NCBI GenBank assembly: GCA_035638075.1
Contig: DASRAU010000021.1
Location: 1-64,000 of the forward strand
DNA from: DASRAU01 sp035638075
Lineage (GTDB): Bacteria > Acidobacteriota > Polarisedimenticolia > Gp22-AA2
Direction: 5' to 3'
DNA: 64,000 nucleotides
Made by a program: the position numbers and the translations under genes
Shown: positions 7,247-15,246 of the stretch, in pieces
Layout of the letters: every line of letters starts with the position of its first letter
Numbering within the stretch: the first letter of the stretch is position 1
The notes under the pieces: generated by a model
The model's database searches: none
What the model was told of the DNA's origin: nothing
What the model saw: only the letters and a program-made list of their open reading frames with translations

Positions 7247-7340
7247 CCTGACAACCCGCTGAAGCTGGCGGCGCGCGGGAGGTCCGGGGCTGGCGCGTCG
7301 CGGCATTCGCGCGCCGCAGCTTGGCGGCAGCGTCAGGTCG
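7247..7340. repeat. Decayed attC-like dyad
   Basis: CCTGAC (7247-7252) with GTCAGG (7332-7337) encloses a second pair of arms, AAGCTGGCGGCGCGCG and CGCGCGCCGCAGCTT, with one unpaired G on one side. Overall length and the nested arms with an extrahelical base resemble attC, but the GTT core is replaced by GTC. It could be a degenerate attC or an unrelated hairpin. Confidence 0.35.
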
Positions 7341-7406
7341 AGGTGAGCGCATCGCAGCGCTGCTTGAGCTAACCTCCTGGTGACGCCCCTCACCGCGGGC
7401 TTTGTC

Positions 7407-7535
7407 ATGTCCGCCGTTGGTCGACTGCGTGGTCGCGGGCGTGGTGCGCACACATGGCTCAGCAGCTTCATGGCGGGTTCGGGTTTTGCGTTCGGCATGG
7501 CGTTGGTGCGGTTCATGTGGGCAAAGGCTTTGTAG
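7407..7535 (+). CDS. Possible small membrane peptide of the terminal cassette
   Basis: An open frame from ATG 7407 (or in-frame GTG 7380) encodes 42 residues: a basic start MSAVGRLRGRGRG, then a hydrophobic stretch SSFMAGSGFAFGMALVRFMW and a short basic tail. It stops 15 bp before the truncated attC, the position expected of a cassette gene. No good ribosome site is visible. The rest of the 7184-7589 interval holds only the dyad at 7247-7340 and a GGCTGA/TCAGCC hairpin. Confidence 0.35.
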   Translation: MSAVGRLRGRGRGAHTWLSSFMAGSGFAFGMALVRFMWAKAL

Positions 7536-7550
7536 GCCATAGCCACCCGG

Positions 7551-7565
7551 CGTATAACTACCGCT
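7551..7565 (+). repeat. Truncated attC left end at array boundary
   Basis: CGTATAACTACCGCT repeats the left core and first arm bases of the attC sites at 834 and 4467, but no right arm or GTT core follows; the next 15 bases lead into the ribosome site of the chromosomal gene at 7590. I read it as the broken edge of the array. Confidence 0.5.
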
Positions 7566-7589
7566 CAATGTCGTTCAACGGAGGTGCGC

Positions 7590-8072
7590 ATGATGTCGAG
7601 AAGAGGGGCTGTCCTTGGCGCGTTGATCGCCGCGATCTTGTCGAGTGCTTACGCAGGCTCGGAAGGCAAGGACGAGGGCGTGCGTGAAGCGCAAGCCGCC
7701 ATCGAGGCGGCGAACGCCAAGTTCAGCGAGGCTTTCGCACGCGGCGACGGCAAGGCCCTGGCCGCGATGTATACGTCCGACGCGATCGTGTTTCCCCCGG
7801 ACAGTGAGATGATCCGCGGCAACGAAGCCATTGGAGAGTTCTGGAAGGCGACGAGGCAGAGCGGGGTTCAGAGCGCGCTGCTGACGACGGATGACGTGGG
7901 TCGGAGTGGTGACGTCGCCTACGAAGCAGGGAAGGTGACCCTGACGATTCAGCCCGCGGGGAAGGAGCCGACGAAGGCGGCGGCCAAGTATGTCGTGGTC
8001 TGGAAGCGGCAGCCCGATGGCTCCTGGAAACTGCACCGTGATATCTGGAACAGCCTCCCCGCGAAGAAGTGA
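7590..8072 (+). CDS. Secreted NTF2-like protein (DUF4440/SnoaL family)
   Basis: This 160-residue protein starts at ATG 7590, with GGAGG five bases upstream. Signal peptide MSRRGAVLGALIAAILSSAYA. The mature part opens with a long helix (AQAAIEAANAKFSEAFARGD), then ALAAMYTSDAIVFPPDSEMI, a GNEAIGEFWKATR segment, and the closing strands AAAKYVVVWKRQPDGSWKLH and RDIWNS. This is the standard order of the SgcJ/EcaC/DUF4440 NTF2-like family. No catalytic residues can be assigned. It is the first gene past the cassette array and converges on the Tricorn gene. Confidence 0.85.
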   Translation: MMSRRGAVLGALIAAILSSAYAGSEGKDEGVREAQAAIEAANAKFSEAFARGDGKALAAMYTSDAIVFPPDSEMIRGNEAIGEFWKATRQSGVQSALLTTDDVGRSGDVAYEAGKVTLTIQPAGKEPTKAAAKYVVVWKRQPDGSWKLHRDIWNSLPAKK

Positions 8073-8176
8073 GGTCCTGGCTTCCCACCATGCATGTCAT
8101 GCGGGCATTTCTGATCTTTCTGGCAGCGGTCGGAGTGTCAGCGGCCCCGGAGCGATCAGCGGGTCCTTAACCACAG

Positions 8177-11100
8177 CTAGGGCTTCGAGGCCGCTCCCCC
8201 GGTCGCGCTCGGCGGCAGCTTCGCGAGCAGGACCTCGACCGCCTTCTCGAGCTGCTGGTCGCGGCCGGCGGCTTCGAAGGCGGGGTCGTTGTCCACCACG
8301 TAGTCGGGATCGAGATGCTGGTTCTCGGTCAGCTTGCCCTTGCCATCGAGGTAGCCGACCTCGGGGATGCCGAAGACGAGGTCGCGGTTCTGCAGGCGCT
8401 CCCACCAGACGGAGGTGCAGGTGCCGGGGACCTGCATGCCGACGGTGTCGCCGATGTGGAGCGCCTTGTAGGCGGTCGGAAAGCAGTGCGCGTCCGAGTA
8501 GTTCCCCTCGTTCATCACCACGATCGAGGGCTTGGTCCAGCGCTGGCCGGGCTCGACGCCGATCTGCCGGCCGCGCGGCACGGCGCGGTAGTAGACCGAG
8601 CCGGACAGGAACACGGTGAGCGGCTCGACCAGGTTGCCACCGCCGTTGAAGCGGGTGTCGAGGACGATGCCCTCCTTGTCCACCTCGCGGCCGAAAATCT
8701 CCTCGTAGATCTCGCGGTAGGCGCCATCGTTCATGCCCCGGATGTGGGCGTAGCCGAGTCGTCCGCCCGACAGGCGCGCGACCGCGGCGCGGCGCGAGCG
8801 CACCCAGCGCTCGTACAGGAGCCGCTGCTGCTCCGGCCAGGTGATCGGCTTGACGGTCTCCTCCCAGCGGGCCCCCTTCACGGGGTCGAGGAGCGCCAGG
8901 CGCACGGGCAGACCGGCCTTCTGGTTGAGCAGGCCGTACCAGTCGGCGCCGGCGGCGATCGGATGGCCATCCATCGACTCGATCACGGTGCCGCCATGGA
9001 TGCGCGTGCCGTCCTGCTGCAGAGGTGAGCCGTCGACGACTTCGAGGATGCGCACGCCGGCCCCCGTGTACGCCGGGTCGGGGAAGATCCCCAGCGCCGC
9101 GGTGGCGTCGGCATCAGGTCGCGTCGGGCGGAAGCGGCCGCCGGTGTGCGAGGCGTTCAGCTCGCCCTGCATCTCCGAGATCAGGTCGGCGAAATCCCGA
9201 TCGTTGTCGATCGACGGCAGGAAGCGCGCGTAGGTCACCTTGAGAGCCGGCCAATCGACCCCGTGCATGGTCGCGACGTAGAACTTCTCCCGCGTCTGCC
9301 TCCAGATGTGCTCGAAGAGGTGCGAGCGCTCTCCCGCGGCGTCGAGATCCATCTTCGCCGACAACTTGATCGGCGTCGTCTTGCCGCCGTCCAGGTCGAC
9401 CGTCATGAGCTTGTCGTCGGCGAGGACGACCGCCTTCTTCCCTTCCTTGTCGAGGCGGAAGTCGGCGGTGCGCTCGGCGTCGAGCTTGGCGATCATCTTG
9501 ACTTCCTTCTTGCGCGGCACGTAGGTCCAGAGGTTGTACCCCTTCTCGAACTTCGCCAGGTAGACCAGCGTCTCGCGATCGGGCGTCAGGTCGGCGGCGG
9601 CGAGGTCGGCGGAGTGCATCGACAGCCGCACGATGCGGTCCTCGATGTCCTCGAGATCGAAGGTGACCGGGTCGGCGAGCTTCGGGCCTTTGGAGTCCTT
9701 CTCCTTCTGCTTGTCCCTGCCCTTGTCTTTCTCCTTGTCCTTCTCCTTGGCTTTCTCCGCCTCCTTCTCGCGCTCTTCCAGCTGGTCGTAGGACGCCTCG
9801 TCGAGCCGGTACCGGTCCCAGGCCTTGCGGGTCAGGAAGGCCGCGAAGACGTCCTGCTCGCGCGGCGAGCCCGACTGCGACCGGGAGCCGTGCCGGTCGG
9901 TCCTCCAGATCAGGATCTCCCCCTTGCCGGCCCAGTGCTGCGATTCGTCCTCGTAGCCGCTGCGGGTGAGGTTGAAGAGCGCGCCTTCGCCGCTCGCCGG
10001 CACGAGGCCGACCTCGTTCGACCAGCGCGTCGGGCTGAGGAACTGCACGGCGAGCGTGCGCCCGTCGGGCGACCACTCGTACCACTGGTCGCCGTCGCTG
10101 TAGGAGTAGTTGAGGTCCCCCGCCAGGACGGTGCGCGTCTTGCCTGTCGCGAGGTTCAGGACCTTGAGCGTGGTGCGGTTTTCGAGGTAGGCGACCTCCT
10201 TCCCGTCGGGGGAGAAGCGCGGCTGGAACTCCTCGGCGGGTGTCGCCAGGACGGCGCTCTCCTTGAGCGCGCTGGCGTTGAAGAAGGCCGGCTCGTTGTC
10301 GTCGGTCCGGTCGGTGCGGTAGAGGTTCCACGAGCCGTCGCGCTCGGAGGCGTACAGGAGGCTCTTGCCATCCGGCGAGAACGAAACCGAGCGCTCCTGC
10401 TCGCGCGTGGTGGTGATCCGGCGCGTCGTGCCGTGGTCGACCGAGGCGGCGAAGACCTCGCCGCGCGCGATGAAGGCGATCTCCTTGCCGTCCGGCGACA
10501 GGGCGAACTCGGTCACCTGGTCGCCGACGTCGATGCGGTTGACCTGGTTCTGGCGCTGATCGGTCGTGAACGTGACCTCGAGGCGGCGACTCGCCGCCGC
10601 TCCCGCCGGTCGCACCCAGATCGCGCCGTCCCAGGTGTAGCAGAGGTCGCCCCCGCTCGAGGCGCTCAGGAAGCGCACCGGCTGGCCCTTGTGATCGGTC
10701 ACCTGCGCCGGGTGGGCGGCGTCGGCGAGGTCCAGGCGCCAGACGTTGAACGAGCCGGTGCGCTCCGACAGGTAGAAGAGCGCGGTCTCGCCGGGAGCCC
10801 AGACCGGCTGGCGATCGTCGAACCCGAAGCCGGTCAGGCGGGAGTGGGTGTTCTGCGTCACGTCCCAGATCCAGACGTCGCGCGCGAAGGACGAGTTGTC
10901 GTGCTTGCGCCACTCCATCTCGTAGCCCTTCTGGTCGGAGTACGCGAGGCGCTTCCCGGCCCGGTCGAACACCGCGTCGATCGCCGGCGTGCTCAGGACC
11001 TGGGTCTGCGCCCCGCCCGTCAGCGCGACCTTGTACAGCTCGGGCTGGGCGCCGGTCGGGAACTGGACGTTCGTGACGCTGTCGAGGCGCGCCGAACCGA

Positions 11101-11497
11101 ACAGCACGGCGGCGCCGTCGGAGGTGAAGGAGTACGGAATATCGTCCGACGAGTGCACGGTCAGCCGGGTGGCGTCACCGCCGCCTGCCGGCATCGTGAA
11201 GATGTCGAAGTTGCCGTAGCGGTCGGAGGCGAATGCCAGGCGCGTGCCGTCCGGCGACCAGATGGGGAACCCGTCGTAGGCCGGGTGCACCGTGAGGGCC
11301 GTCGCGGTCCCGCCGGTCGCCGGGACGGTCCAGAGATCGCCGCGATAGCTGAAGGCGATCGTGCGGCCGTCCGGGGAGATCGCGGGGTTGCGGATCCAGA
11401 GCGCCTGCTCCGGCGCCGCCGCCTCACCCGTCGCGAGCATCCCGAAAACCACCACGACCAGCCCGAGTCCGCACACCCTCGCCCACTGACCTCGCAT
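8177..11497 (-). CDS. Tricorn-type protease (S41 family), exported
   Basis: At 1106 residues this has Tricorn length. A signal peptide (LGLVVVVFGMLATGEAAA) is followed by two propeller regions with repeated 'SPDGxxIAF' PD40 blades (for example NPAISPDGRTIAFSYRGDLW, FSPDGKSLLYASERDGSWNL), a C1 helical part, a PDZ domain (GAGVRILEVVDGSPL) and an S41 catalytic domain. The expected active-site blocks are present: LNASHTGGRF (Ser-His near 782-783), DTRFNGGG, NEGNYSDAHCFP (nucleophile Ser near 1001) and the acidic TENQHLDPD block near 1057. Family role: cleaving oligopeptides released by larger proteases, here outside the cytoplasm. Unusual is a Lys/Glu/Asp-rich insert near 572-602 (KEKDKEKDKGRDKQKEKD). 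Confidence 0.93.
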   Translation of the reverse strand: MRGQWARVCGLGLVVVVFGMLATGEAAAPEQALWIRNPAISPDGRTIAFSYRGDLWTVPATGGTATALTVHPAYDGFPIWSPDGTRLAFASDRYGNFDIFTMPAGGGDATRLTVHSSDDIPYSFTSDGAAVLFGSARLDSVTNVQFPTGAQPELYKVALTGGAQTQVLSTPAIDAVFDRAGKRLAYSDQKGYEMEWRKHDNSSFARDVWIWDVTQNTHSRLTGFGFDDRQPVWAPGETALFYLSERTGSFNVWRLDLADAAHPAQVTDHKGQPVRFLSASSGGDLCYTWDGAIWVRPAGAAASRRLEVTFTTDQRQNQVNRIDVGDQVTEFALSPDGKEIAFIARGEVFAASVDHGTTRRITTTREQERSVSFSPDGKSLLYASERDGSWNLYRTDRTDDNEPAFFNASALKESAVLATPAEEFQPRFSPDGKEVAYLENRTTLKVLNLATGKTRTVLAGDLNYSYSDGDQWYEWSPDGRTLAVQFLSPTRWSNEVGLVPASGEGALFNLTRSGYEDESQHWAGKGEILIWRTDRHGSRSQSGSPREQDVFAAFLTRKAWDRYRLDEASYDQLEEREKEAEKAKEKDKEKDKGRDKQKEKDSKGPKLADPVTFDLEDIEDRIVRLSMHSADLAAADLTPDRETLVYLAKFEKGYNLWTYVPRKKEVKMIAKLDAERTADFRLDKEGKKAVVLADDKLMTVDLDGGKTTPIKLSAKMDLDAAGERSHLFEHIWRQTREKFYVATMHGVDWPALKVTYARFLPSIDNDRDFADLISEMQGELNASHTGGRFRPTRPDADATAALGIFPDPAYTGAGVRILEVVDGSPLQQDGTRIHGGTVIESMDGHPIAAGADWYGLLNQKAGLPVRLALLDPVKGARWEETVKPITWPEQQRLLYERWVRSRRAAVARLSGGRLGYAHIRGMNDGAYREIYEEIFGREVDKEGIVLDTRFNGGGNLVEPLTVFLSGSVYYRAVPRGRQIGVEPGQRWTKPSIVVMNEGNYSDAHCFPTAYKALHIGDTVGMQVPGTCTSVWWERLQNRDLVFGIPEVGYLDGKGKLTENQHLDPDYVVDNDPAFEAAGRDQQLEKAVEVLLAKLPPSATGGAASKP

Positions 11498-11556
11498 GCC
11501 CCCTCCTCCTCGTTCTGCCTGCGCAGAACCGCAACTCTACGCCGGAACGCCGAAGA

Positions 11557-12858
11557 TCAGGAGGGGGACGCCGTCGGGGCTGGGCGCGGGGTGCGCACGA
11601 TCAGGAAGGCCAGGAGCGGGAGGACGAGCGCGTAGACGTACTGCGTCCGCGACACGCCGATGCCGAAGGGAAACCAGATGCCCGGCACGCCGATCCGATC
11701 GAGCAGCTCACCGCCGAAGAGCCCGGCCACGATCGTGGCCAGCGTGCCCAGCGCCAGGAGCCGCACGGGTCCGCCGGCGGCGATGCGCGCGCCGATGACG
11801 ACGAACAGGGCGATCGACCCGTACCGGCTGGCGCGGGTCGCCAGCACCGAAGGGACCAGGGCGCCGACGATCCCGGCGGCCGCCAGCACCAAGGCCGCCA
11901 CATCGAGGCTCCGCCAGGGAGGCAGGCACCACCGGTTCCAGGCGAGCGCCCAGGCGGCGACCGCCGGCACCCACATCACCGACGCCAGCCACGTATAGGT
12001 CGCGAGATCCTGCAGGTCGGTCCAGGCGACGATCGCGTTGTTGAGACGCCTCGCCGCCATGAGCGCCAGCCCGATGCCGGCGAAGAGCAGGAACCCCTTG
12101 CGGCTGCTGCGCGGCAGGCACAGGAGCGCCAGGCCCATGAGGCCCACCATGCCGATCGGCTCGATCACATCGACGATGTAACCGGCGACGGTCCGTTGCC
12201 ATTGCACGCGGTGGAGCGCCCGGCCAATCGGTCGCGGAGCCAGGATGGGCGCGCTGTGCATGCCGCCGCTGTCCGCGCCGGGCGCCGACGTAGGACGCAT
12301 GAAGGCTCGGACGGCGAGGACGCCGCTGGTTCCGGCCGCATCGTCCGGCAGGGCGAACCGCAGCGGCCGTGTCCCGACGACACGCGGGTTGGACCCGAGA
12401 CTCCCCGACCCGCCCAAGAGCTTGCCGTTCCAGTAGAGCTCGTAGCCGTCCTCGACGAGCGTCGGCCCGAGGATGTCCCACGACGCCTGTCCGGCCGGCA
12501 CATTCACGGCGCGCCGGTACCACGCGTAGCCGGTCAAGCCCGGAAGACCGTGCGCCATCCACCCGCCGACATAGTCGGGCAGCCCCACGTCGCCGTCATG
12601 GCTGCCCGGCGAGGCGGTCAGGTCGATCGTGCCCCACTCGCTGTCGTCTGTCCCGGGATTCGCCCAGCGCGGATCGTCGCCGGGATGGAATCGCCAGGCG
12701 CCATCGAGCATCGTCGCCGCGGCGCGCAGCTCCGGCGGGTCGGGACGGCCCCCGATCGCCAGGTCCACGATCACCGCGGCAAGGGTCAACAGCGTCGCGA
12801 TGACGATGCCGACGTTCAGTCGACGTTGTGTCGCCTCGAGGGAGGTCGCCATCGACAC
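11557..12858 (-). CDS. Multi-pass membrane protein with 7TMR-DISM-like extracellular domain
   Basis: The 433-residue product has one N-terminal helix (VGIVIATLLTLAAVIVDLAI), then an outside domain of about 200 residues with GAWRFHPGDDPRW, YAWYRRAVNVP and YELYWNGKLLGGSGSLG. Those motifs are the jelly-roll pattern of 7TMR-DISM extracellular domains and related sugar-binding folds. About seven membrane helices follow from residue 230. Homologues usually continue into a kinase or cyclase, but this one ends after the last helix, so it is a receptor without an output domain or signals through a partner. It lies upstream of, and in line with, the Tricorn gene (59 bp apart). Confidence 0.7.
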   Translation of the reverse strand: MSMATSLEATQRRLNVGIVIATLLTLAAVIVDLAIGGRPDPPELRAAATMLDGAWRFHPGDDPRWANPGTDDSEWGTIDLTASPGSHDGDVGLPDYVGGWMAHGLPGLTGYAWYRRAVNVPAGQASWDILGPTLVEDGYELYWNGKLLGGSGSLGSNPRVVGTRPLRFALPDDAAGTSGVLAVRAFMRPTSAPGADSGGMHSAPILAPRPIGRALHRVQWQRTVAGYIVDVIEPIGMVGLMGLALLCLPRSSRKGFLLFAGIGLALMAARRLNNAIVAWTDLQDLATYTWLASVMWVPAVAAWALAWNRWCLPPWRSLDVAALVLAAAGIVGALVPSVLATRASRYGSIALFVVIGARIAAGGPVRLLALGTLATIVAGLFGGELLDRIGVPGIWFPFGIGVSRTQYVYALVLPLLAFLIVRTPRPAPTASPS

Positions 12859-12915
12859 AAGTTAACACCTCACCCGTTGACTCTGAACGTCGAGCGGGAT
12901 AAGAGACATCCCACG

Positions 12916-13128
12916 ATGGCGAAAATGAAGGGGTACGCCGACTTCGATGAATACCTGCAGGCGCAGCGTCCGAAGAACCAGGCGATCATCCGCGCGCTTC
13001 GAGGTTTCGTGAAGCGCGCCCAGCCCGGGCTGAGCGAGTCCGTACGTGTACTCCGCCACTTCTTCGTCGACCGCTCTCACTCGGGCAGCTCGTTCTGGGA
13101 AGTCAATCCCGGCGACCGGCCGGCCTGA
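12916..13128 (+). pseudogene. Truncated DUF1801-family protein
   Basis: The N-terminal 45 residues (MKGYADFDEYLQAQRPKNQA, LRGFVKRAQPGLSESV) match the start of the DUF1801/YdhG-like family. In complete members a 'WGNGxW' segment and a further 80 or so residues come next. Here, after LSESV, the sequence changes to VLRHFFVDRSHSGSSFWEVN and stops, giving 70 residues. I read this as a gene that lost its 3' part; a very short functional variant is less likely. The start has no strong ribosome site. Confidence 0.55.
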
Positions 13129-13159
13129 CTCGACCCACACATCAAGGAGACAGGCTCTC

Positions 13160-13684
13160 ATGTGGTGCCCGAACCAGGAATGTCCTGACGCGGCGGAAAG
13201 GGGAACTCCCGCCGAGTTCGTGGAAGGAAAGACCGAGTGTCCTTTCTGCGGCACGGCGCTCGTCTCCGTCGAGCCGGAATGGGGCGGCCCCGAAGAGGAG
13301 CTTCGGCTGGTTCCGCTCATTCCGATCGCCGACCCGTCGTGGCTCCCGCGGGTGAAGGCGATCCTGGATGAAGCGGGAGTGCGCTTCCTCCTGGACGATG
13401 GCGGCCCGCGGCGCAGCGGGGGCAGTTTCGATCCCAGGAGCGGGCGGCTCGTCGTCATGGTCGAGGAGGGGGATCACGCGCGGGCGAGCGAGCTCATTGG
13501 CGAGCTGAAGGCGGAGGCCGGACTGGACGCGGGCGAGGCGCCGCCCGAGCTGACGGCTCCGGCGTGGCAACCCTCGGCCTGCCCCCAGTGCAGAGAGGTG
13601 CTGGAACCAGGCGAAGACGAGGAGCCTCTCGCGTACTGCTACCACTGCGGCGCGTCTCTGTCGCCGGAGAAATCCGAAGGCTGA
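13160..13684 (+). CDS. Zinc-ribbon protein with DUF2007-like middle domain
   Basis: ATG 13160 follows AAGGAGA. The 174-residue protein begins with a Cys pair and closes a first ribbon (WCPNQECPD ... ECPFCGTALV). A middle region (LVPLIPIADPSWLPRVKAIL, GVRFLLDDGG, RLVVMVEEGDHARASELIGE) has the alpha/beta layout of DUF2007, a small signal-transducer-like domain found in many bacteria. A second ribbon follows (SACPQCREVLEP ... YCYHCGASL). The four CxxC-type knuckles should bind zinc. Cytoplasmic; the partner is unknown. It precedes the gene at 13694 by 9 bp, probably in one transcript. Confidence 0.75.
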   Translation: MWCPNQECPDAAERGTPAEFVEGKTECPFCGTALVSVEPEWGGPEEELRLVPLIPIADPSWLPRVKAILDEAGVRFLLDDGGPRRSGGSFDPRSGRLVVMVEEGDHARASELIGELKAEAGLDAGEAPPELTAPAWQPSACPQCREVLEPGEDEEPLAYCYHCGASLSPEKSEG

Positions 13685-13693
13685 GCCCGGCGG

Positions 13694-14119
13694 ATGCTGA
13701 GACGGACTGTCCTGTTCGCGACCGCTGCGGCGCTGTCCGCTGCGCCGGCTCTCTCCGCGGGATCTTCTGAGCTGCGGGTCCCTCCGGCGTGCGTGCATGC
13801 CGTCCTTCTCGACCCGGCGGTTTTTCAACGTCTCCACACGGACCAGCCTTCCCGGCAACCGCTCCTGGTGTCCGACCGGCACCTGGCCGCCAAGGAAATC
13901 GACCTGGACGTTCCCTTCCGGGTGCAGATCGTGAAGAGCGATGACCCCAAGCGGGCGGAGGCATTCGAGTTCATGAACATCGTCCAGGACGAGAACGAGA
14001 CCCTCCTCGTGACCTTCAAGTTTCCGCCGGAGGGCCTGGTCGGTCGTGCCAGGGTGAAACACGGGAAAGGCTTGTGTGCCGTGCTCGACCGCGACATCTA
14101 CGAGAAGGGGGCGGAATGA
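13694..14119 (+). CDS. Hypothetical secreted protein
   Basis: This 141-residue protein carries a signal peptide (MLRRTVLFATAAALSAAPALSAGS). The mature domain (VHAVLLDPAVFQRLHTDQPS, EIDLDVPFRVQIVKSDDPKR, NETLLVTFKFPPEGLVGRAR) looks like a small beta-rich fold with no cysteine pair or catalytic signature that I recognise. Its TGA overlaps the ATG of the next gene (ATGA at 14116), so translation of the two is probably coupled. Confidence 0.7.
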   Translation: MLRRTVLFATAAALSAAPALSAGSSELRVPPACVHAVLLDPAVFQRLHTDQPSRQPLLVSDRHLAAKEIDLDVPFRVQIVKSDDPKRAEAFEFMNIVQDENETLLVTFKFPPEGLVGRARVKHGKGLCAVLDRDIYEKGAE

Positions 14120-14565
14120 TCGTCGAGGCGCAGGTGCCCATCAAGGGATCCCGGACGGCGCTCTGGGCCGCGATCACCGACATCGCGAATGCCCCGGCCG
14201 CCATCAAGGGGATCCAGAAGATCGAAATCGTCGCGAAGCCGGCGCACGGACTCGTCGGCTTGAAATGGAAGGAGACGCGCCTGTTGTTCGGCAAGCCGGC
14301 GACGGTGGAGAAGTGGATCACGAAGGCCGTCGACAACGAGTTCTACGAAACGCGCGCCGAAGATGGCGGCTTCGTGTTCCTGACCACCATGCGAATCTCG
14401 GACGCCGGCGGCGGCCTGACCTTGACCGGCTCACACGCTTCCGAGCCCCAGGGCTTCGGCGCCAGCCTGATGTCGATCCCGATGCGCCTCTTCTTCAAGG
14501 GCATGGTGCGGAAGGCCGCCCTGCAGGACCTCGAGGACATCAAGGCCGCGGTCGAGCGGGCCTAG
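14116..14565 (+). CDS. SRPBCC (START-like) domain protein
   Basis: 149 residues beginning MIVEAQVPIKGSRTALWAAI. The opening strand followed by 'R..lWaaitDia.ap..i.gI..ie' and a central KWKETRLLFGKPATVEKW, then a long C-terminal helix (FFKGMVRKAALQDLEDIKAA), is the polyketide-cyclase/START helix-grip architecture, which encloses hydrophobic ligands. No specific ligand can be named. The start overlaps the stop of the secreted protein at 13694, indicating coupled expression. Confidence 0.78.
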   Translation: MIVEAQVPIKGSRTALWAAITDIANAPAAIKGIQKIEIVAKPAHGLVGLKWKETRLLFGKPATVEKWITKAVDNEFYETRAEDGGFVFLTTMRISDAGGGLTLTGSHASEPQGFGASLMSIPMRLFFKGMVRKAALQDLEDIKAAVERA

Positions 14566-14754
14566 AACGTCTTCTGGGGGACGGCGCGGGCTTCGCGCGC
14601 CGCCTCGGCGCGACGGGCGCCAGGGTCCGCTGCTCGGGCGGATAGCCGGGACGGCCGTTGTCGACGCGCGCGAATCCCTCCCGCCCAAACCCCGTGCCCG
14701 CCCCGAGCCGGGCTGCAGTACCATCGCCCGCTGAATCCTCTTCTTGGAGTCACC

Positions 14755-15135
14755 ATGAAGCGAGTCACAGGCATCGGCGGAATCTTCTTTCGTGCGAAGG
14801 ACCCCGTGGCGCTGGGCGCCTGGTACAAGACCCATCTCGGCATCGACGTCCAGTCGTGGGGCGGCGCGGCCTTCCGCTGGGTCGACGCGGCCGGCGCTCC
14901 CGTGAACGGCACGACGGCGTGGTGCGTGGGCAACGGCCAGAACTTCGCGCCGAGCCAGGCTCCTTTCATGGTCAATTACCGCGTCGCCGACCTGCACGGG
15001 CTCCTCGCCGCGCTCCGCAAGGAGGGCTGCCAGGTGCTCGACAAGACCGACGAGTCCGAGTACGGCAGGTTCGGCTGGGTCATGGACCCCGAAGGCAACA
15101 AGGTCGAGCTGTGGCAGCCGCCCGAAGGCGAATAA
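14755..15135 (+). CDS. Glyoxalase/VOC-family protein
   Basis: The 126-residue single VOC domain has two beta-alpha-beta-beta-beta halves: VTGIGGIFFRAKDPVALGAW with YKTHLGIDVQSWGGAAFRW, then FMVNYRVADLHGLLAALRKE with GRFGWVMDPEGNKVELWQPP. The 'DPEGNkvELWqp' ending is diagnostic for the family. Candidate metal ligands are the late Glu in VELWQ and polar residues of the first strand. VOC members range from isomerases to dioxygenases and resistance proteins, so the substrate is open. Confidence 0.88.
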   Translation: MKRVTGIGGIFFRAKDPVALGAWYKTHLGIDVQSWGGAAFRWVDAAGAPVNGTTAWCVGNGQNFAPSQAPFMVNYRVADLHGLLAALRKEGCQVLDKTDESEYGRFGWVMDPEGNKVELWQPPEGE

Positions 15136-15188
15136 CACGCGCGGCGACGCCATGAACCCGCTGGTGGCGATGTCATGACGCCGCTCAC

Positions 15189-15207
15189 CCCCGCCGTGGA
15201 GGCGGGG
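15189..15207 (+). terminator. Hairpin downstream of VOC gene, weak terminator candidate
   Basis: CCCCGCC (15189-15195) and GGCGGGG (15201-15207) form a 7-bp GC stem with a 5-base loop, but only TT follows. A 22-codon open frame crosses it. It may stop some transcripts from 14755. Confidence 0.3.
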
Positions 15208-15246
15208 TTCGGCGAGGACATCCACGAGCACCTCAGGCCGTAGGCC

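Larger units (their letters stand above)
1..7565 (+). mobile_element. Integron gene-cassette array (attC cluster), integrase not in window
   Basis: Eleven imperfect-palindromic attC sites, each opening with an AAC-ending core box and closing with a GTT-starting core box, separate single genes that all read left to right. Stop codons of several genes fall in or just before the next attC, as is usual for cassettes. Gene orientation places the attI/integrase end, if one exists, left of base 1. Because no integrase is visible, an integrase-less attC cluster is equally possible. The array ends near 7565 at a truncated attC left end, beyond which genes are ordinary and attC-free. Confidence 0.9.

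Noticed and set aside
9146..11635. 829-codon plus-strand frame opposite the Tricorn gene
   Set aside because: Shadow frame of high-GC coding sequence; its Arg/Val/Leu/Asp-rich product has no domain, whereas the minus-strand frame encodes complete Tricorn motifs.
12862..13458. Minus-strand frame over the DUF1801 remnant, considered as a gene or inversion product
   Set aside because: It covers two convincing plus-strand frames, has no family match by eye, and does not restore the missing part of DUF1801.
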